Positions 1 through 6,934 of a stretch of 8,370 bases of DNA are shown in pieces. Origin of the DNA: an uncultured Clostridia bacterium (lineage in GTDB: Bacteria; Bacillota; Clostridia; TANB77; CAG-508); NCBI GenBank assembly GCA_944390305.1, contig CALXPX010000052.1, positions 1-8,370 on the forward strand, in the 5' to 3' direction. Under the pieces are notes generated by a model. That model ran no database searches and was not told where the DNA came from. It saw nothing but the letters and a program-made list of their open reading frames with translations. The position numbers and the translations under genes are program-made. Numbering within the stretch: the stretch's first letter is position 1; each line of letters opens with the position of its first letter.

Positions 1-364
1 CACAAGATAGTCCATCAATTTTAGTTTCAACACAATAATCAAACTTTTCACCATATTCTTCTGCTTTTTCATTTATTTTTTTGTCAAAATCATAAAGATC
101 ATCAAAAGAAAATATATCTTGTAGACTTTGCAGCGGTACTTCATGAGTAACTTTTGTAAAGTCTTCTCTTACATGACCTCCAACCTTTTGGGTTGGAGAG
201 TCTTTTGTAATATATTCTGGATTTTCTTTTTCTAGCTTTTTTAGCTCATTCATAAGCATATCATATTCATAGTCAGATATCTCTGGTTTATCTTCATCAT
301 AGTATTTTTTAGAATGATACTCTATAATTTTTCGTAATTCTTCAATCCTTTCTTTTGCTTCCAT
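1..364 (-). CDS. ligA: NAD-dependent DNA ligase LigA, N-terminal part (runs off left edge)
   Basis: LigA seals nicks in duplex DNA, joining Okazaki fragments and repair patches, and uses NAD+ to form a ligase-adenylate intermediate. Only the first 121 codons are present, ending just after the active site. The adenylating lysine is seen as K115 in VETKIDGLS, followed by D117; E. coli LigA also has its lysine at 115. The N-terminal Ia domain that binds the nicotinamide half of NAD+ is recognisable: paired tyrosines at 21-22 and the motif EISDYEYD at 28-35. The conserved DSPTQKVGG (55-63) and HEVPLQSL (74-81) blocks follow. The ATG at 364 has AGTGAGGT about eight bases upstream. It lies 19 bases after the pgsA stop, so it is the last visible gene of the ftsY-UPF0182-pgsA-ligA transcript. 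The OB, zinc finger, HhH and BRCT domains would lie outside the window. Family assignment is near certain. Confidence 0.95.
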   Translation of the reverse strand, partial: MEAKERIEELRKIIEYHSKKYYDEDKPEISDYEYDMLMNELKKLEKENPEYITKDSPTQKVGGHVREDFTKVTHEVPLQSLQDIFSFDDLYDFDKKINEKAEEYGEKFDYCVETKIDGLSC

Positions 365-383
365 ATTTATACCTCACTTAAAG

Positions 384-983
384 TTATTTAATATCTTTTA
401 ATAAGTCTTTACCATTTTTTAAATATTCATACCCTGAAAATAATGTTGCAATAACACATATTATCATTAATGATGTTGAAAGTAAATTTATAATAAAAGG
501 TACTATATCTAAGTTTTTTACAAAGACATCTCCAAATGAATTAACATCTATAAAAGCTAGTGCTATAGCTATCATTTGTGTTACTGTTTTTAATTTTCCC
601 CAATTATTAGCTGCAATTACTTTTCCATTTTGTTCTACTGCAATTAGTCTATATCCTGAAACTGCAAACTCTCTAGTAATAACTATAATAGGAATCCAAG
701 AAGGTAATTTTCCTGCACCCACTAGTATTAGCATTGCAGATACAACTAAAACTTTATCTGCTATTGGGTCTAAAAACTTTCCAAAGTTTGTCACTTGATT
801 ATTTTTCCTTGCTAAATATCCATCTAACTTATCTGTTAAAGACCCTATAATAAATATAATGTCCATTATTACAAAAGTAAGTGGTATTCCATATATATTT
901 ATATCTGTATTTATAAGTGAAACTATAACTATAAGCGGTACTAATAGTATCCTAAAAACAGTTAATTTATTAGGTGTATTCAT
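384..983 (-). CDS. pgsA: CDP-diacylglycerol-glycerol-3-phosphate 3-phosphatidyltransferase
   Basis: PgsA is an integral membrane enzyme that transfers a phosphatidyl group from CDP-diacylglycerol to glycerol 3-phosphate, giving phosphatidylglycerophosphate, the committed step to phosphatidylglycerol and cardiolipin. The 199-residue length is normal for the family. The complete CDP-alcohol phosphotransferase signature D-x2-DG-x2-AR-x8-G-x3-D-x3-D is present: D51, D54, G55, A58, R59, G68, D72 and D76, the acidic residues being the metal and CDP-lipid ligands. The start NTPNKLTVFRILLVPL is typical of PgsA, and hydrophobic segments lie near 7-25, 31-50, 74-92, 130-146 and 158-182. The ATG at 983 has AAAGGAGA eight to nine bases upstream. 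It sits 23 bases after the UPF0182 stop and 19 before ligA. Other CDP-alcohol transferases (for example cardiolipin or phosphatidylserine synthases) share the signature, but length and N-terminus favour PgsA. Confidence 0.94.
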   Translation of the reverse strand: MNTPNKLTVFRILLVPLIVIVSLINTDINIYGIPLTFVIMDIIFIIGSLTDKLDGYLARKNNQVTNFGKFLDPIADKVLVVSAMLILVGAGKLPSWIPIIVITREFAVSGYRLIAVEQNGKVIAANNWGKLKTVTQMIAIALAFIDVNSFGDVFVKNLDIVPFIINLLSTSLMIICVIATLFSGYEYLKNGKDLLKDIK

Positions 984-1006
984 TTTTTAGATTCTCCTTT
1001 AGTTAT

Positions 1007-3856
1007 TTAATTTTCTATAGTATTCATTGTATTATTAGTTGTATCATTTATTACTTCATTTTCATTATTTTCTTTAACGACATTTTCTAATTGTTCTATT
1101 AGTGAAGTTAAAGTTTGCATATCTTCTCCAAATAGTTTCCAGTCAGAATTACTACTTGAATTTTTAATATTATTATTTGCTTTTATAATCTCATTAACTA
1201 AATCATCTATATTATCTGTATCTGTAATATTAATATTTCCTGCCGATTTAGAAAGTAGCTTTGATATAGCTTCTTTTAAATTATTACCTATTGCTATTTT
1301 ATTTCCAGATGCAACCACTACTCTTTTTAATGTTGGTTTTTGTTCTGTTGTTTCATTTAATAATTGCTGGTAAATTGGCTCTACATATAATATTGTATTA
1401 TTTATTGGAATAGCAAGTAAAGTCTTTGTAATCTTAGTTCCACTTACATTTAGACTTGCTATATCAGTTGATATTGTTTCATCTTGATTTATTTGTGTTT
1501 CTATTTGCATTGGTCCTAATACATTGCTATCAGCTGGAAATTCATATAAAGATAATTTAGGCGATCCATCTTCATATGTTCCTATCATGTAAGATATCAT
1601 ATTTTGCTTTCCATATGGTGTAAATGTAGTTACTAATCCTAATTTTTCTTCTGAATCATTAGCTTTTATTAAAGTATAATAACTATCCATTTTTGTGGCT
1701 GTTTTTCCATTACTATTAGATTCAGCAATTTGCCAGATGTCATTTCCTCTATATAAAACTTCAGGTTCTATGTCATGATATTTTTGCATAACTTCAGCTT
1801 GTATATCATATAGATATTTTGGATATACAAAATGTTTGCTAATATCTTCTGGAATTTTTTCATCCTTTGATGCAAATAATTCTGGGTACATGTTGTTATA
1901 TGCCATAGCTATAGGATCAGTTCTATCTGTTATATAAAATTTGGTAGTTCCGTCAAATGCATTTACAATTACTTTTACAGAATTACGTATATAATTTATT
2001 GTATCGCCATTTTCCAATAAAGTTTGCTGAGAAAACGGAAAACTATTAGATGTCGTATATGCATCTATTACCCAATATTGATTTCCAGAATCATCAATTA
2101 CTAAATATGGATTCTCATCATAAGTTAAATATGGCATTATTATTTTTGCTCTTTCTATTATGTTTCTATTTGTTATAATTTTGCTATTATCTGAAACATT
2201 ACCAGAAAAAGCTAATTTTAGGTCTCCTTCTTTTATTCCAAGAATTAATCTATCCAAGAAATTTAAATTTAACCCTGCATCTCCAGTATAGTGATAGTCT
2301 TGCTCTTCTCCACTTTCAGAATTTAAATAATCAAATTCTGAGACTTCTTCATTATTAACAACAATTGCATCATTTGTCTCTAATCCAAAATATATTCTTG
2401 GTTCAAGAGTTGCTATTGCAGCATTTGATAAATCTCCAAATTCTTTTTGGATATTTTTTAAGTTTCCTTCTTCATCTGTTTCACCAGCCATAGTAATAAC
2501 CGCACCATATCCATGAGTATACTCATATGTTTTATTTGAATATGTTGTATTATTATTAGAAATTTCTCTAGGAGTTACATATACTAAAGTTGGTTTATCA
2601 TTAATATTATACTCTTCTATTTGAGTAGCTCTAAAAGTATAATAACCTTTTGATGTTTGTGAACTTTTTAAATCTTGGATAACATTACTGTCACTAACAA
2701 TAGCAATATTATCAATAATATTACTATTTTCATTTATTTCTTTTTCTGTAATAGTTCCAGTATATTCTATATTTTGTTCATTGATATTAATTCCATAAGC
2801 CATTTTAGTTTTTTCTATGTTTTCTTTAATATATTCTTGATTTTTGTCTAACTCATTTGAGCCAACAAAAATTAATTGATAACCTGCAAGTACAATAGCA
2901 AGTAAAACTAAATATACTGGTACTATCATAATATTTCCAATAACTCTTCTTGTACTTTTTTCTTTTAAAGCTTTATATGCTCTAAATACAGATATTACGG
3001 CAAGTATTGCAAGAAGTACATATCCCCATAGTTTTACTGTTACATCTGCCAATCCTGCGCCAAATAATGAATATGAACTTGCATCACTTAATTCTATAGT
3101 TAGGAATTTTTCATTTCCGATATTTTGTACCATATAGAAAAATATAATTAATCCCAATATTATAGCTATTAACTTTATTCTTGAACCTAATTTACCTACT
3201 AAATCACATTTTTTAATAGATTCTCTATCAACACCTTCAAAACTCATATTAAGTACTATAAGAGAATATACTACAGCATATACAATTGTAGCTACTACAA
3301 TTACTAGTAAATACATTAGCACAAAATTAATTAAAGGTTTTTGAAATAAGAAATAAGAAATATCTAAACCAAAGACTTTATCAGTTAATCCAAATTGTGA
3401 ATTACTAAAACATAATAATATATTATTTAACAATAGTTGTGTAGTTGCTATACTTCCTATCAAAGCAATAATAAATGAAACTGATTTATTTGGAAATTTA
3501 GGCATTTCCTTTTTTTCATCATCAAAAAATACCTTTAGACCTTTTCTAATAGTTCTATTAGTAAAATATAAGCAACAATACAAAAATGCAAAATTAATCA
3601 CAAATGTAATTGCTGTATAAGTAATATTTTGCCAAAAAGAAACTAAATAATTCTCTCCTATTTCTTTAACTTCTAAATAGCTGCCTCTAATATAAACATA
3701 AGTTGCAATTAAAGCAATTAATAAAACTACTAAGACGATAATAGTTCTTTTTCTCGTTTTACCACTTCTTTTTTCTGTAACTTGTTTTGTTTGATTTTTT
3801 TCTTCTTTAATTTCATTGTTATTTTCAATATCTACATTTTTATTTTTTTCACTCAA
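1007..3856 (-). CDS. UPF0182 family multi-spanning membrane protein
   Basis: This is a 949-residue protein of the UPF0182 (COG1615) family, whose biochemical role is not established. After a charged cytoplasmic N-terminus (1-36) come about seven hydrophobic segments, near 37-57, 78-98, 125-150, 172-203, 228-246, 275-292 and 306-330, then a large probably extracytoplasmic region (about 335-850) and an Asn/Glu-rich tail. Family hallmarks seen are VFGLDISYFLFQKPL (161-175), the block after the last membrane segment ending in KTKMAYGI (349-356), and the C-terminal LKRVVVASGNKIAIG block. Length is usual for the family. The start codon is TTG at 3856 (complement strand), supported by AGAGGTGAT six bases upstream and no better ATG nearby. 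It lies 16 bases after the ftsY stop and 23 before pgsA, so it is cotranscribed with membrane-biogenesis genes. That is suggestive but does not define a function. No frameshift or truncation is seen. Confidence 0.9.
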   Translation of the reverse strand: MSEKNKNVDIENNNEIKEEKNQTKQVTEKRSGKTRKRTIIVLVVLLIALIATYVYIRGSYLEVKEIGENYLVSFWQNITYTAITFVINFAFLYCCLYFTNRTIRKGLKVFFDDEKKEMPKFPNKSVSFIIALIGSIATTQLLLNNILLCFSNSQFGLTDKVFGLDISYFLFQKPLINFVLMYLLVIVVATIVYAVVYSLIVLNMSFEGVDRESIKKCDLVGKLGSRIKLIAIILGLIIFFYMVQNIGNEKFLTIELSDASSYSLFGAGLADVTVKLWGYVLLAILAVISVFRAYKALKEKSTRRVIGNIMIVPVYLVLLAIVLAGYQLIFVGSNELDKNQEYIKENIEKTKMAYGININEQNIEYTGTITEKEINENSNIIDNIAIVSDSNVIQDLKSSQTSKGYYTFRATQIEEYNINDKPTLVYVTPREISNNNTTYSNKTYEYTHGYGAVITMAGETDEEGNLKNIQKEFGDLSNAAIATLEPRIYFGLETNDAIVVNNEEVSEFDYLNSESGEEQDYHYTGDAGLNLNFLDRLILGIKEGDLKLAFSGNVSDNSKIITNRNIIERAKIIMPYLTYDENPYLVIDDSGNQYWVIDAYTTSNSFPFSQQTLLENGDTINYIRNSVKVIVNAFDGTTKFYITDRTDPIAMAYNNMYPELFASKDEKIPEDISKHFVYPKYLYDIQAEVMQKYHDIEPEVLYRGNDIWQIAESNSNGKTATKMDSYYTLIKANDSEEKLGLVTTFTPYGKQNMISYMIGTYEDGSPKLSLYEFPADSNVLGPMQIETQINQDETISTDIASLNVSGTKITKTLLAIPINNTILYVEPIYQQLLNETTEQKPTLKRVVVASGNKIAIGNNLKEAISKLLSKSAGNINITDTDNIDDLVNEIIKANNNIKNSSSNSDWKLFGEDMQTLTSLIEQLENVVKENNENEVINDTTNNTMNTIEN

Positions 3857-3872
3857 TTTTTATCACCTCTTA

Positions 3873-4751
3873 TTATATAATAGCATCTATAAATTCTTTG
3901 CTATTAAATATTTCCATATCATCAATTTTTTCTCCTACTCCTATAAACTTAATAGGAATTTTACTTTCTTGAACAATACCTAAAACTGCTCCTCCTTTTG
4001 CAGTTCCATCTAACTTAGTAATTATTATACCTGTTATTCCTGTAGTTTCTTTAAAAGATTTTACTTGTGAAATAGCATTTTGACCAATTGACGCATCTAA
4101 TACTAAAAGAACTTCTTTAGAGCTTTGAGGTAATTCTCTATCTATTACTCTTTTAATTTTTTCTAGTTCATCCATTAAGTATTTTTTATTTTGAAGTCTA
4201 CCTGCAGTATCACAAATAAGTACATCAGCATTCTCTTCTTTAGCTATCTTTATAGAATCAAAAATTACAGATGCTGGATCTACTCCTTCTTCTCCTTTTA
4301 CTATAGGGCATTTTGCCCTTTGAGCCCAAACTTCAAGTTGTTCAGTAGCTGCTGCTCTAAACGTATCTCCTGCAGCAATAATTACTTTCTTTCCTTCATT
4401 TCTTAATTTATTAGCAATTTTCCCTATAGATGTGGTTTTTCCTGCTCCATTGACTCCTACCATTAAAATAACTGCTGGTTTATTTTCCAAATCCAACTTT
4501 GAGTCTGTACCTTCAAATATTTTGCTCATTTCTTCTTTCAAAGCTTCCCTTACTTCTTCTTCATTTTTTAAACCTTCTTTTTTTATTTTTACTCTAAGAT
4601 TCTCTATAATTTTTTCTGTGGTTTCCATACCTACATCAGCTATAATCAATTTTTCTTCTAATTCATCTAATAAGTTTTCATCAATTTTTATAAAGCTAAA
4701 AACTTGTTTTGTCTTTGCTAAGCCTTGTTTTAATTTATCAAAAAATCCCAT
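3873..4751 (-). CDS. ftsY: Signal recognition particle receptor FtsY
   Basis: FtsY is the SRP receptor GTPase. It docks Ffh-bound ribosomes at the membrane and hands nascent membrane proteins to SecYEG. The 292-residue protein is essentially an NG domain. A helical N domain (about 1-88) begins MGFFDKLKQGLAKTK, an amphipathic stretch that in this family contacts lipid. It is followed by the G domain: P-loop GVNGAGKTT (99-107), DTFRAAA (129-135), DTAGR (181-185), TKLDG (245-249) and the closing GVGE (271-274). The long acidic A domain of E. coli FtsY is absent, as is usual in Gram-positives. Ffh is excluded by the missing Met-rich M domain, and FlhF is unlikely given the canonical FtsY motifs. 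The ATG at 4751 has AGAAAGG about eight bases upstream. It is the first gene of the minus-strand operon, directly behind an extended -10 promoter. Confidence 0.97.
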   Translation of the reverse strand: MGFFDKLKQGLAKTKQVFSFIKIDENLLDELEEKLIIADVGMETTEKIIENLRVKIKKEGLKNEEEVREALKEEMSKIFEGTDSKLDLENKPAVILMVGVNGAGKTTSIGKIANKLRNEGKKVIIAAGDTFRAAATEQLEVWAQRAKCPIVKGEEGVDPASVIFDSIKIAKEENADVLICDTAGRLQNKKYLMDELEKIKRVIDRELPQSSKEVLLVLDASIGQNAISQVKSFKETTGITGIIITKLDGTAKGGAVLGIVQESKIPIKFIGVGEKIDDMEIFNSKEFIDAII

Positions 4752-4780
4752 ACTATTACCTTTCTATAAAATATATAATT

Positions 4781-4809
4781 AGTATAACATATTCTTGCCA
4801 AAAAGTGTA
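4781..4809 (-). promoter_or_regulatory. Extended -10 promoter of the ftsY operon
   Basis: Read on the minus strand, TATACT (complement of 4781-4786) is preceded by TGT (4787-4789), giving the extended -10 form TGTTATACT. The region 17 bases further upstream (4804-4809) is only a weak -35, so recognition would depend on the extended -10. The predicted start lies about 25 bases before the ftsY ATG, leaving room for its Shine-Dalgarno sequence. The assignment comes from motif and position only. Confidence 0.55.
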
Positions 4810-4939
4810 CTATTATAGCTAATTTTGTTATTTTCTAATTATTTTTATTTATATTACCATAAAAATAAAAAAAAGAAAAGTAATTTTAAAATATAAAATA
4901 TAATTATATTTTAACTATTTTCGAAACAATACTCCTCCA

Positions 4940-4959
4940 AAGTATACTTGAATATACTT
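4940..4959. promoter_or_regulatory. Inverted repeat across the -35 box, candidate operator
   Basis: AAGTATA (4940-4946) and TATACTT (4953-4959) are perfect 7-base inverted arms separated by six bases. The -35 hexamer TTGAAT of the rightward promoter starts in the spacer at 4948 and ends at the first base of the right arm. The placement is that of a repressor or activator site for the surface-protein gene at 5094. The arms are made mostly of A and T, so chance occurrence in this background is possible. I do not recognise the motif as a known operator. Confidence 0.4.
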
Positions 4960-4976
4960 ATAAAAGTTAGTATAAT
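4948..4976 (+). promoter_or_regulatory. Sigma-A type promoter of the surface-protein gene
   Basis: TTGAAT (4948-4953) is followed after exactly 17 bases by a perfect TATAAT (4971-4976). Transcription would begin near 4983, just before the stem-loop at 4989-5037, giving a leader of about 110 bases to the ATG at 5094. This is the best-matching promoter in the window. Confidence 0.7.
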
Positions 4977-4988
4977 AAAAAAAACTAG

Positions 4989-5037
4989 TTTAAATAGTGT
5001 TCCTCAAAATTTATGACATGCTGGAACACTATATAAA
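4989..5037 (+). repeat. Long imperfect inverted repeat at the 5' end of the predicted leader RNA
   Basis: The arms TTTAAATAGTGTTCC (4989-5003) and GGAACACTATATAAA (5023-5037) pair at 14 of 15 positions, the inner ten perfectly, around a 19-base loop. No T-run follows, so it is not an intrinsic terminator. It begins about six bases after the predicted transcription start, where 5' stem-loops often protect mRNA from degradation. It could equally be a DNA operator below the promoter. It does not mask the Shine-Dalgarno AGGAGA at 5080-5085. Confidence 0.6.
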
Positions 5038-5093
5038 AGATAAAGTCTTTATGGAATTATAGTTATTCAAAATAGAAATAGGAGAAATATATT

Positions 5094-6050
5094 ATGAAAA
5101 GAAAAATTGTATTATTTGTAATTGCAATTGTAATAATAATCTTACTAATCATAGCATGTATAATTACGTTAAAAAAACCATTCAAAACAGATGTAGTAAT
5201 ACAAAATAATAATATAAAAGCAGAAGAATCAATAACTGCTATTCAAAATAAAGCTGTGCCTTTATCAGACATAGTCTTTGAAATAAGTACAGATACTGGT
5301 TATAGTGTAGAAGAGATGACGCTTAATTTCTTTGAGACAACTATTGCTTTTAAAATAAATGGTGAATTTCCAAAAGAGGATGAATTAGCAAGCTTTTCTG
5401 TTGCACAAATAGAAAATTCGACATCTTTTATGAGTGAATCAAACGTTCCTAATATATCTTTAACATTTAAAAATATAACAGATGAGGCAAAGGATCTTGA
5501 AATTTCTGTAACATTTATAAATGAAAATAAAGAAGAACAAATTGTAGAAACTTATGTCAAAGTAAATGTTGTACCTGAAACTATAGAAGAAAGTAACGAG
5601 AATACACAACCAGAAGAAGAAACTTCAGAATATGAAAATACAAATGTTACTAACAACAGTAGCCCAGATTCTTCCAATTCAGATAGTTCATCAAATCAAT
5701 CTTCCAAAACATCTCATACACATTCTTGGAAGGATCACACTACCAAGCGCTGGGTATCCAATATGGTAACTGTTGTCGATACACCAGCTCAAACTATCGC
5801 TGGTGCACAACTTTACACACTACACTCTGATGGAAACTGGTATGGAGATGGAAAAGTTTACTGGTTCGAAAATGGTTTCACATCAGATGACTTAAAAGCA
5901 ATAATCAAAGATAAGATAAAAAATGAAGGTTATATCGGAAATTACGTCAACAGATCAAAAACTATTCCTGCCACTACACATGAAGAGGATCATGGGCATT
6001 ATGAAAACTATGTTGACTATCAGTATTGTGACTGTGGAGCTACTAGGTAA
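5094..6050 (+). CDS. Membrane-anchored surface protein with His/Cys-rich C-terminal module, function unknown
   Basis: I do not recognise a named family for this 318-residue protein. A basic start (KRK) and one long hydrophobic segment (about 5-26) form a signal anchor or uncleaved signal. No good lipobox is seen, although C22 falls in the segment. Residues 30-160 look like a small beta-rich extracytoplasmic domain. Residues 162-207 are a Glu/Ser/Asn-rich linker without cysteine. The C-terminal module (208-318) begins HTHSW, contains a His cluster HEEDHGH (296-302) and ends with CDCG (312-315), so metal binding is plausible. Similar HTHSW-to-CxCG endings occur in surface proteins of gut Firmicutes as far as I recall. 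The ATG at 5094 has AGGAGA (5080-5085) eight bases upstream. The module is richer in GC than the first part: lines I counted give about 38-43% versus 18-33%, hinting at separate ancestry. The gene stands alone behind a strong promoter, and no terminator for it was found. Confidence 0.85.
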   Translation: MKRKIVLFVIAIVIIILLIIACIITLKKPFKTDVVIQNNNIKAEESITAIQNKAVPLSDIVFEISTDTGYSVEEMTLNFFETTIAFKINGEFPKEDELASFSVAQIENSTSFMSESNVPNISLTFKNITDEAKDLEISVTFINENKEEQIVETYVKVNVVPETIEESNENTQPEEETSEYENTNVTNNSSPDSSNSDSSSNQSSKTSHTHSWKDHTTKRWVSNMVTVVDTPAQTIAGAQLYTLHSDGNWYGDGKVYWFENGFTSDDLKAIIKDKIKNEGYIGNYVNRSKTIPATTHEEDHGHYENYVDYQYCDCGATR

Positions 6051-6346
6051 TTTTCTGAATTTAACAACATGTTATTACCGGAAACGGCTTCTGTCACTTC
6101 CTTTTGCATTTTATTACTTACTACCTATTTAAATTCGTTTTCCATATAATAGAACTTCTTAGCATGAATATGGAGCATTAACGTTAAAGCAAAAAAAGAA
6201 ACTACATATAATTGTAGTCTCTATCAATTAAATAGTTTTCACGGAGTGATTGTCGTAGTTATCTATAACTTTTTCTCTTTCAACGACTTATAAAATATCA
6301 GGTAATTTACTAAAAAATATCATATTTTAGATAAAATTGCAATAGA
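6051..6346. other. Intergenic region between convergent genes
   Basis: This 296-base gap holds the leftward terminator at 6191-6221 and a 10-base palindrome TTAACGTTAA (6178-6187) but no intact gene. No plus-strand terminator for the gene ending at 6050 is visible. A short minus-strand open stretch (about 6287 down to 6228), reading VVEREKVIDNYDNHSVKTI, stops seven bases before the terminator stem. It may be a gene relic or chance. Confidence 0.5.
6191..6221 (-). terminator. Intrinsic terminator of the two-gene minus-strand unit
   Basis: On the minus strand, GAGACTACA pairs with TGTAGTTTC (nine base pairs including one G-U) around the 6-base loop ATTATA. A run of seven T residues (complement of 6191-6197) follows directly. 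Stem, loop and T-tract are all in the right order for transcription coming from 7254 toward 6347. The plus strand has no T-run after the stem, so it works in one direction only. It lies about 125 bases past the last stop codon. Confidence 0.8.
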
Positions 6347-6934
6347 TTAAAAATAATAAATTATTGAATCTATAATATCACTTAATACATAACTTATTGA
6401 ATCCAATAGCATATATTTTGTTTCCCAATTTATTTCTCCCATATACTTTTTTTCAATTTTTACAAAAGAACATTTATATGACATTACACAACCACCTATT
6501 GTTGCAAATGGATTATCCTTTTGTACAAGATGAATGTTTTTATTTATTCTATTATAAGTTATATAATCAAACCCAAGTGGTGAAGCAGTATTTCCTGACA
6601 CATCATTTATTAAAATAATATAATATTTATTAAAAAAGTCATTATCAATTTTAAACGTTTCTATTAGTTTTTTCTTTTCTTCCTCAAATTTTTTATTTAT
6701 ATAATCATTTATTCTCTGTTGTGTTGTTGCTGTACTCATTTCTAAACTAAGCATTTCTTTTTCTTCTAATAGTGTATCTAAATCTTTCATATTTTTTATT
6801 ACTTTTATAGAATTGTTAAACATACCGTTCAAACTTTGAGCCTCATACTCTTGATATGGTATCTTAATTATAATCAATTTGTTTATCATAATGCACATTA
6901 GCACTATTATAATAAGAGCTAGTATAATTTTCAT
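6347..6934 (-). CDS. Membrane-anchored extracytoplasmic protein, function unknown
   Basis: This 195-residue protein is not recognised with confidence. Residues 2-23 form one hydrophobic segment (signal anchor), and the rest is probably outside the membrane. Residues 45-95 are charged, Lys/Glu-rich and likely helical or coiled-coil. Residues 96-162 run DNDFF, a hydrophobic strand (YYIILIND), a GN/SP turn, further strands and IGGCVMSYKCSFVKIEKK. This layout faintly resembles a small beta domain of Firmicutes surface proteins with the pattern FF...LxxGS...VGTCD...IEVDK, but the resemblance is from memory and weak. Two cysteines (149 and 155) could form a disulfide. The ATG at 6934 overlaps the stop of the upstream gene (ATGA), and the bases before it are a run of A without a Shine-Dalgarno sequence. 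Translation therefore probably depends on coupling to the upstream gene, so the two products are likely made together. A terminator follows at 6191-6221. Confidence 0.8.
   Translation of the reverse strand: MKIILALIIIVLMCIMINKLIIIKIPYQEYEAQSLNGMFNNSIKVIKNMKDLDTLLEEKEMLSLEMSTATTQQRINDYINKKFEEEKKKLIETFKIDNDFFNKYYIILINDVSGNTASPLGFDYITYNRINKNIHLVQKDNPFATIGGCVMSYKCSFVKIEKKYMGEINWETKYMLLDSISYVLSDIIDSIIYYF

Larger units (their letters stand above)
4752..5093. other. Divergent intergenic control region
   Basis: This 342-base gap separates ftsY (leftward) from the surface-protein gene (rightward). It holds a leftward promoter near 4781-4809, a very A/T-rich block at about 4855-4915 that could act as an UP element, the rightward promoter at 4948-4976 with a flanking inverted repeat, and a predicted 5' untranslated leader of about 110 bases with a large stem-loop. 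I found no coding frame or tRNA in it. Confidence 0.7.

Noticed and set aside
4191..4782. Two plus-strand open frames opposite ftsY (4191-4406 and 4432-4782)
   Set aside because: They lie fully or almost fully antisense to a well-supported ftsY, have no ribosome binding sites, and their Ser/Phe-rich composition is what the reverse of an AT-rich gene gives.
6020..6110. 29-codon minus-strand frame beginning MQKEVTEAVSGNN
   Set aside because: It overlaps the 3' end of the surface-protein gene in antisense, has only a poorly spaced AGGTAG upstream, and resembles nothing I recognise.
5923..6132. Plus-strand open frame overlapping the end of the surface-protein gene
   Set aside because: It is out of frame with a clear gene over most of its length and lacks a ribosome binding site.
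6291..6329. TAAAATAT / ATATTTTA inverted repeat
   Set aside because: It is made only of A and T with a long loop, as expected by chance at this base composition.
6397..6618. Plus-strand open frame opposite the 195-residue protein
   Set aside because: It is antisense to a gene supported by promoter, coupling and terminator, with no ribosome binding site of its own.
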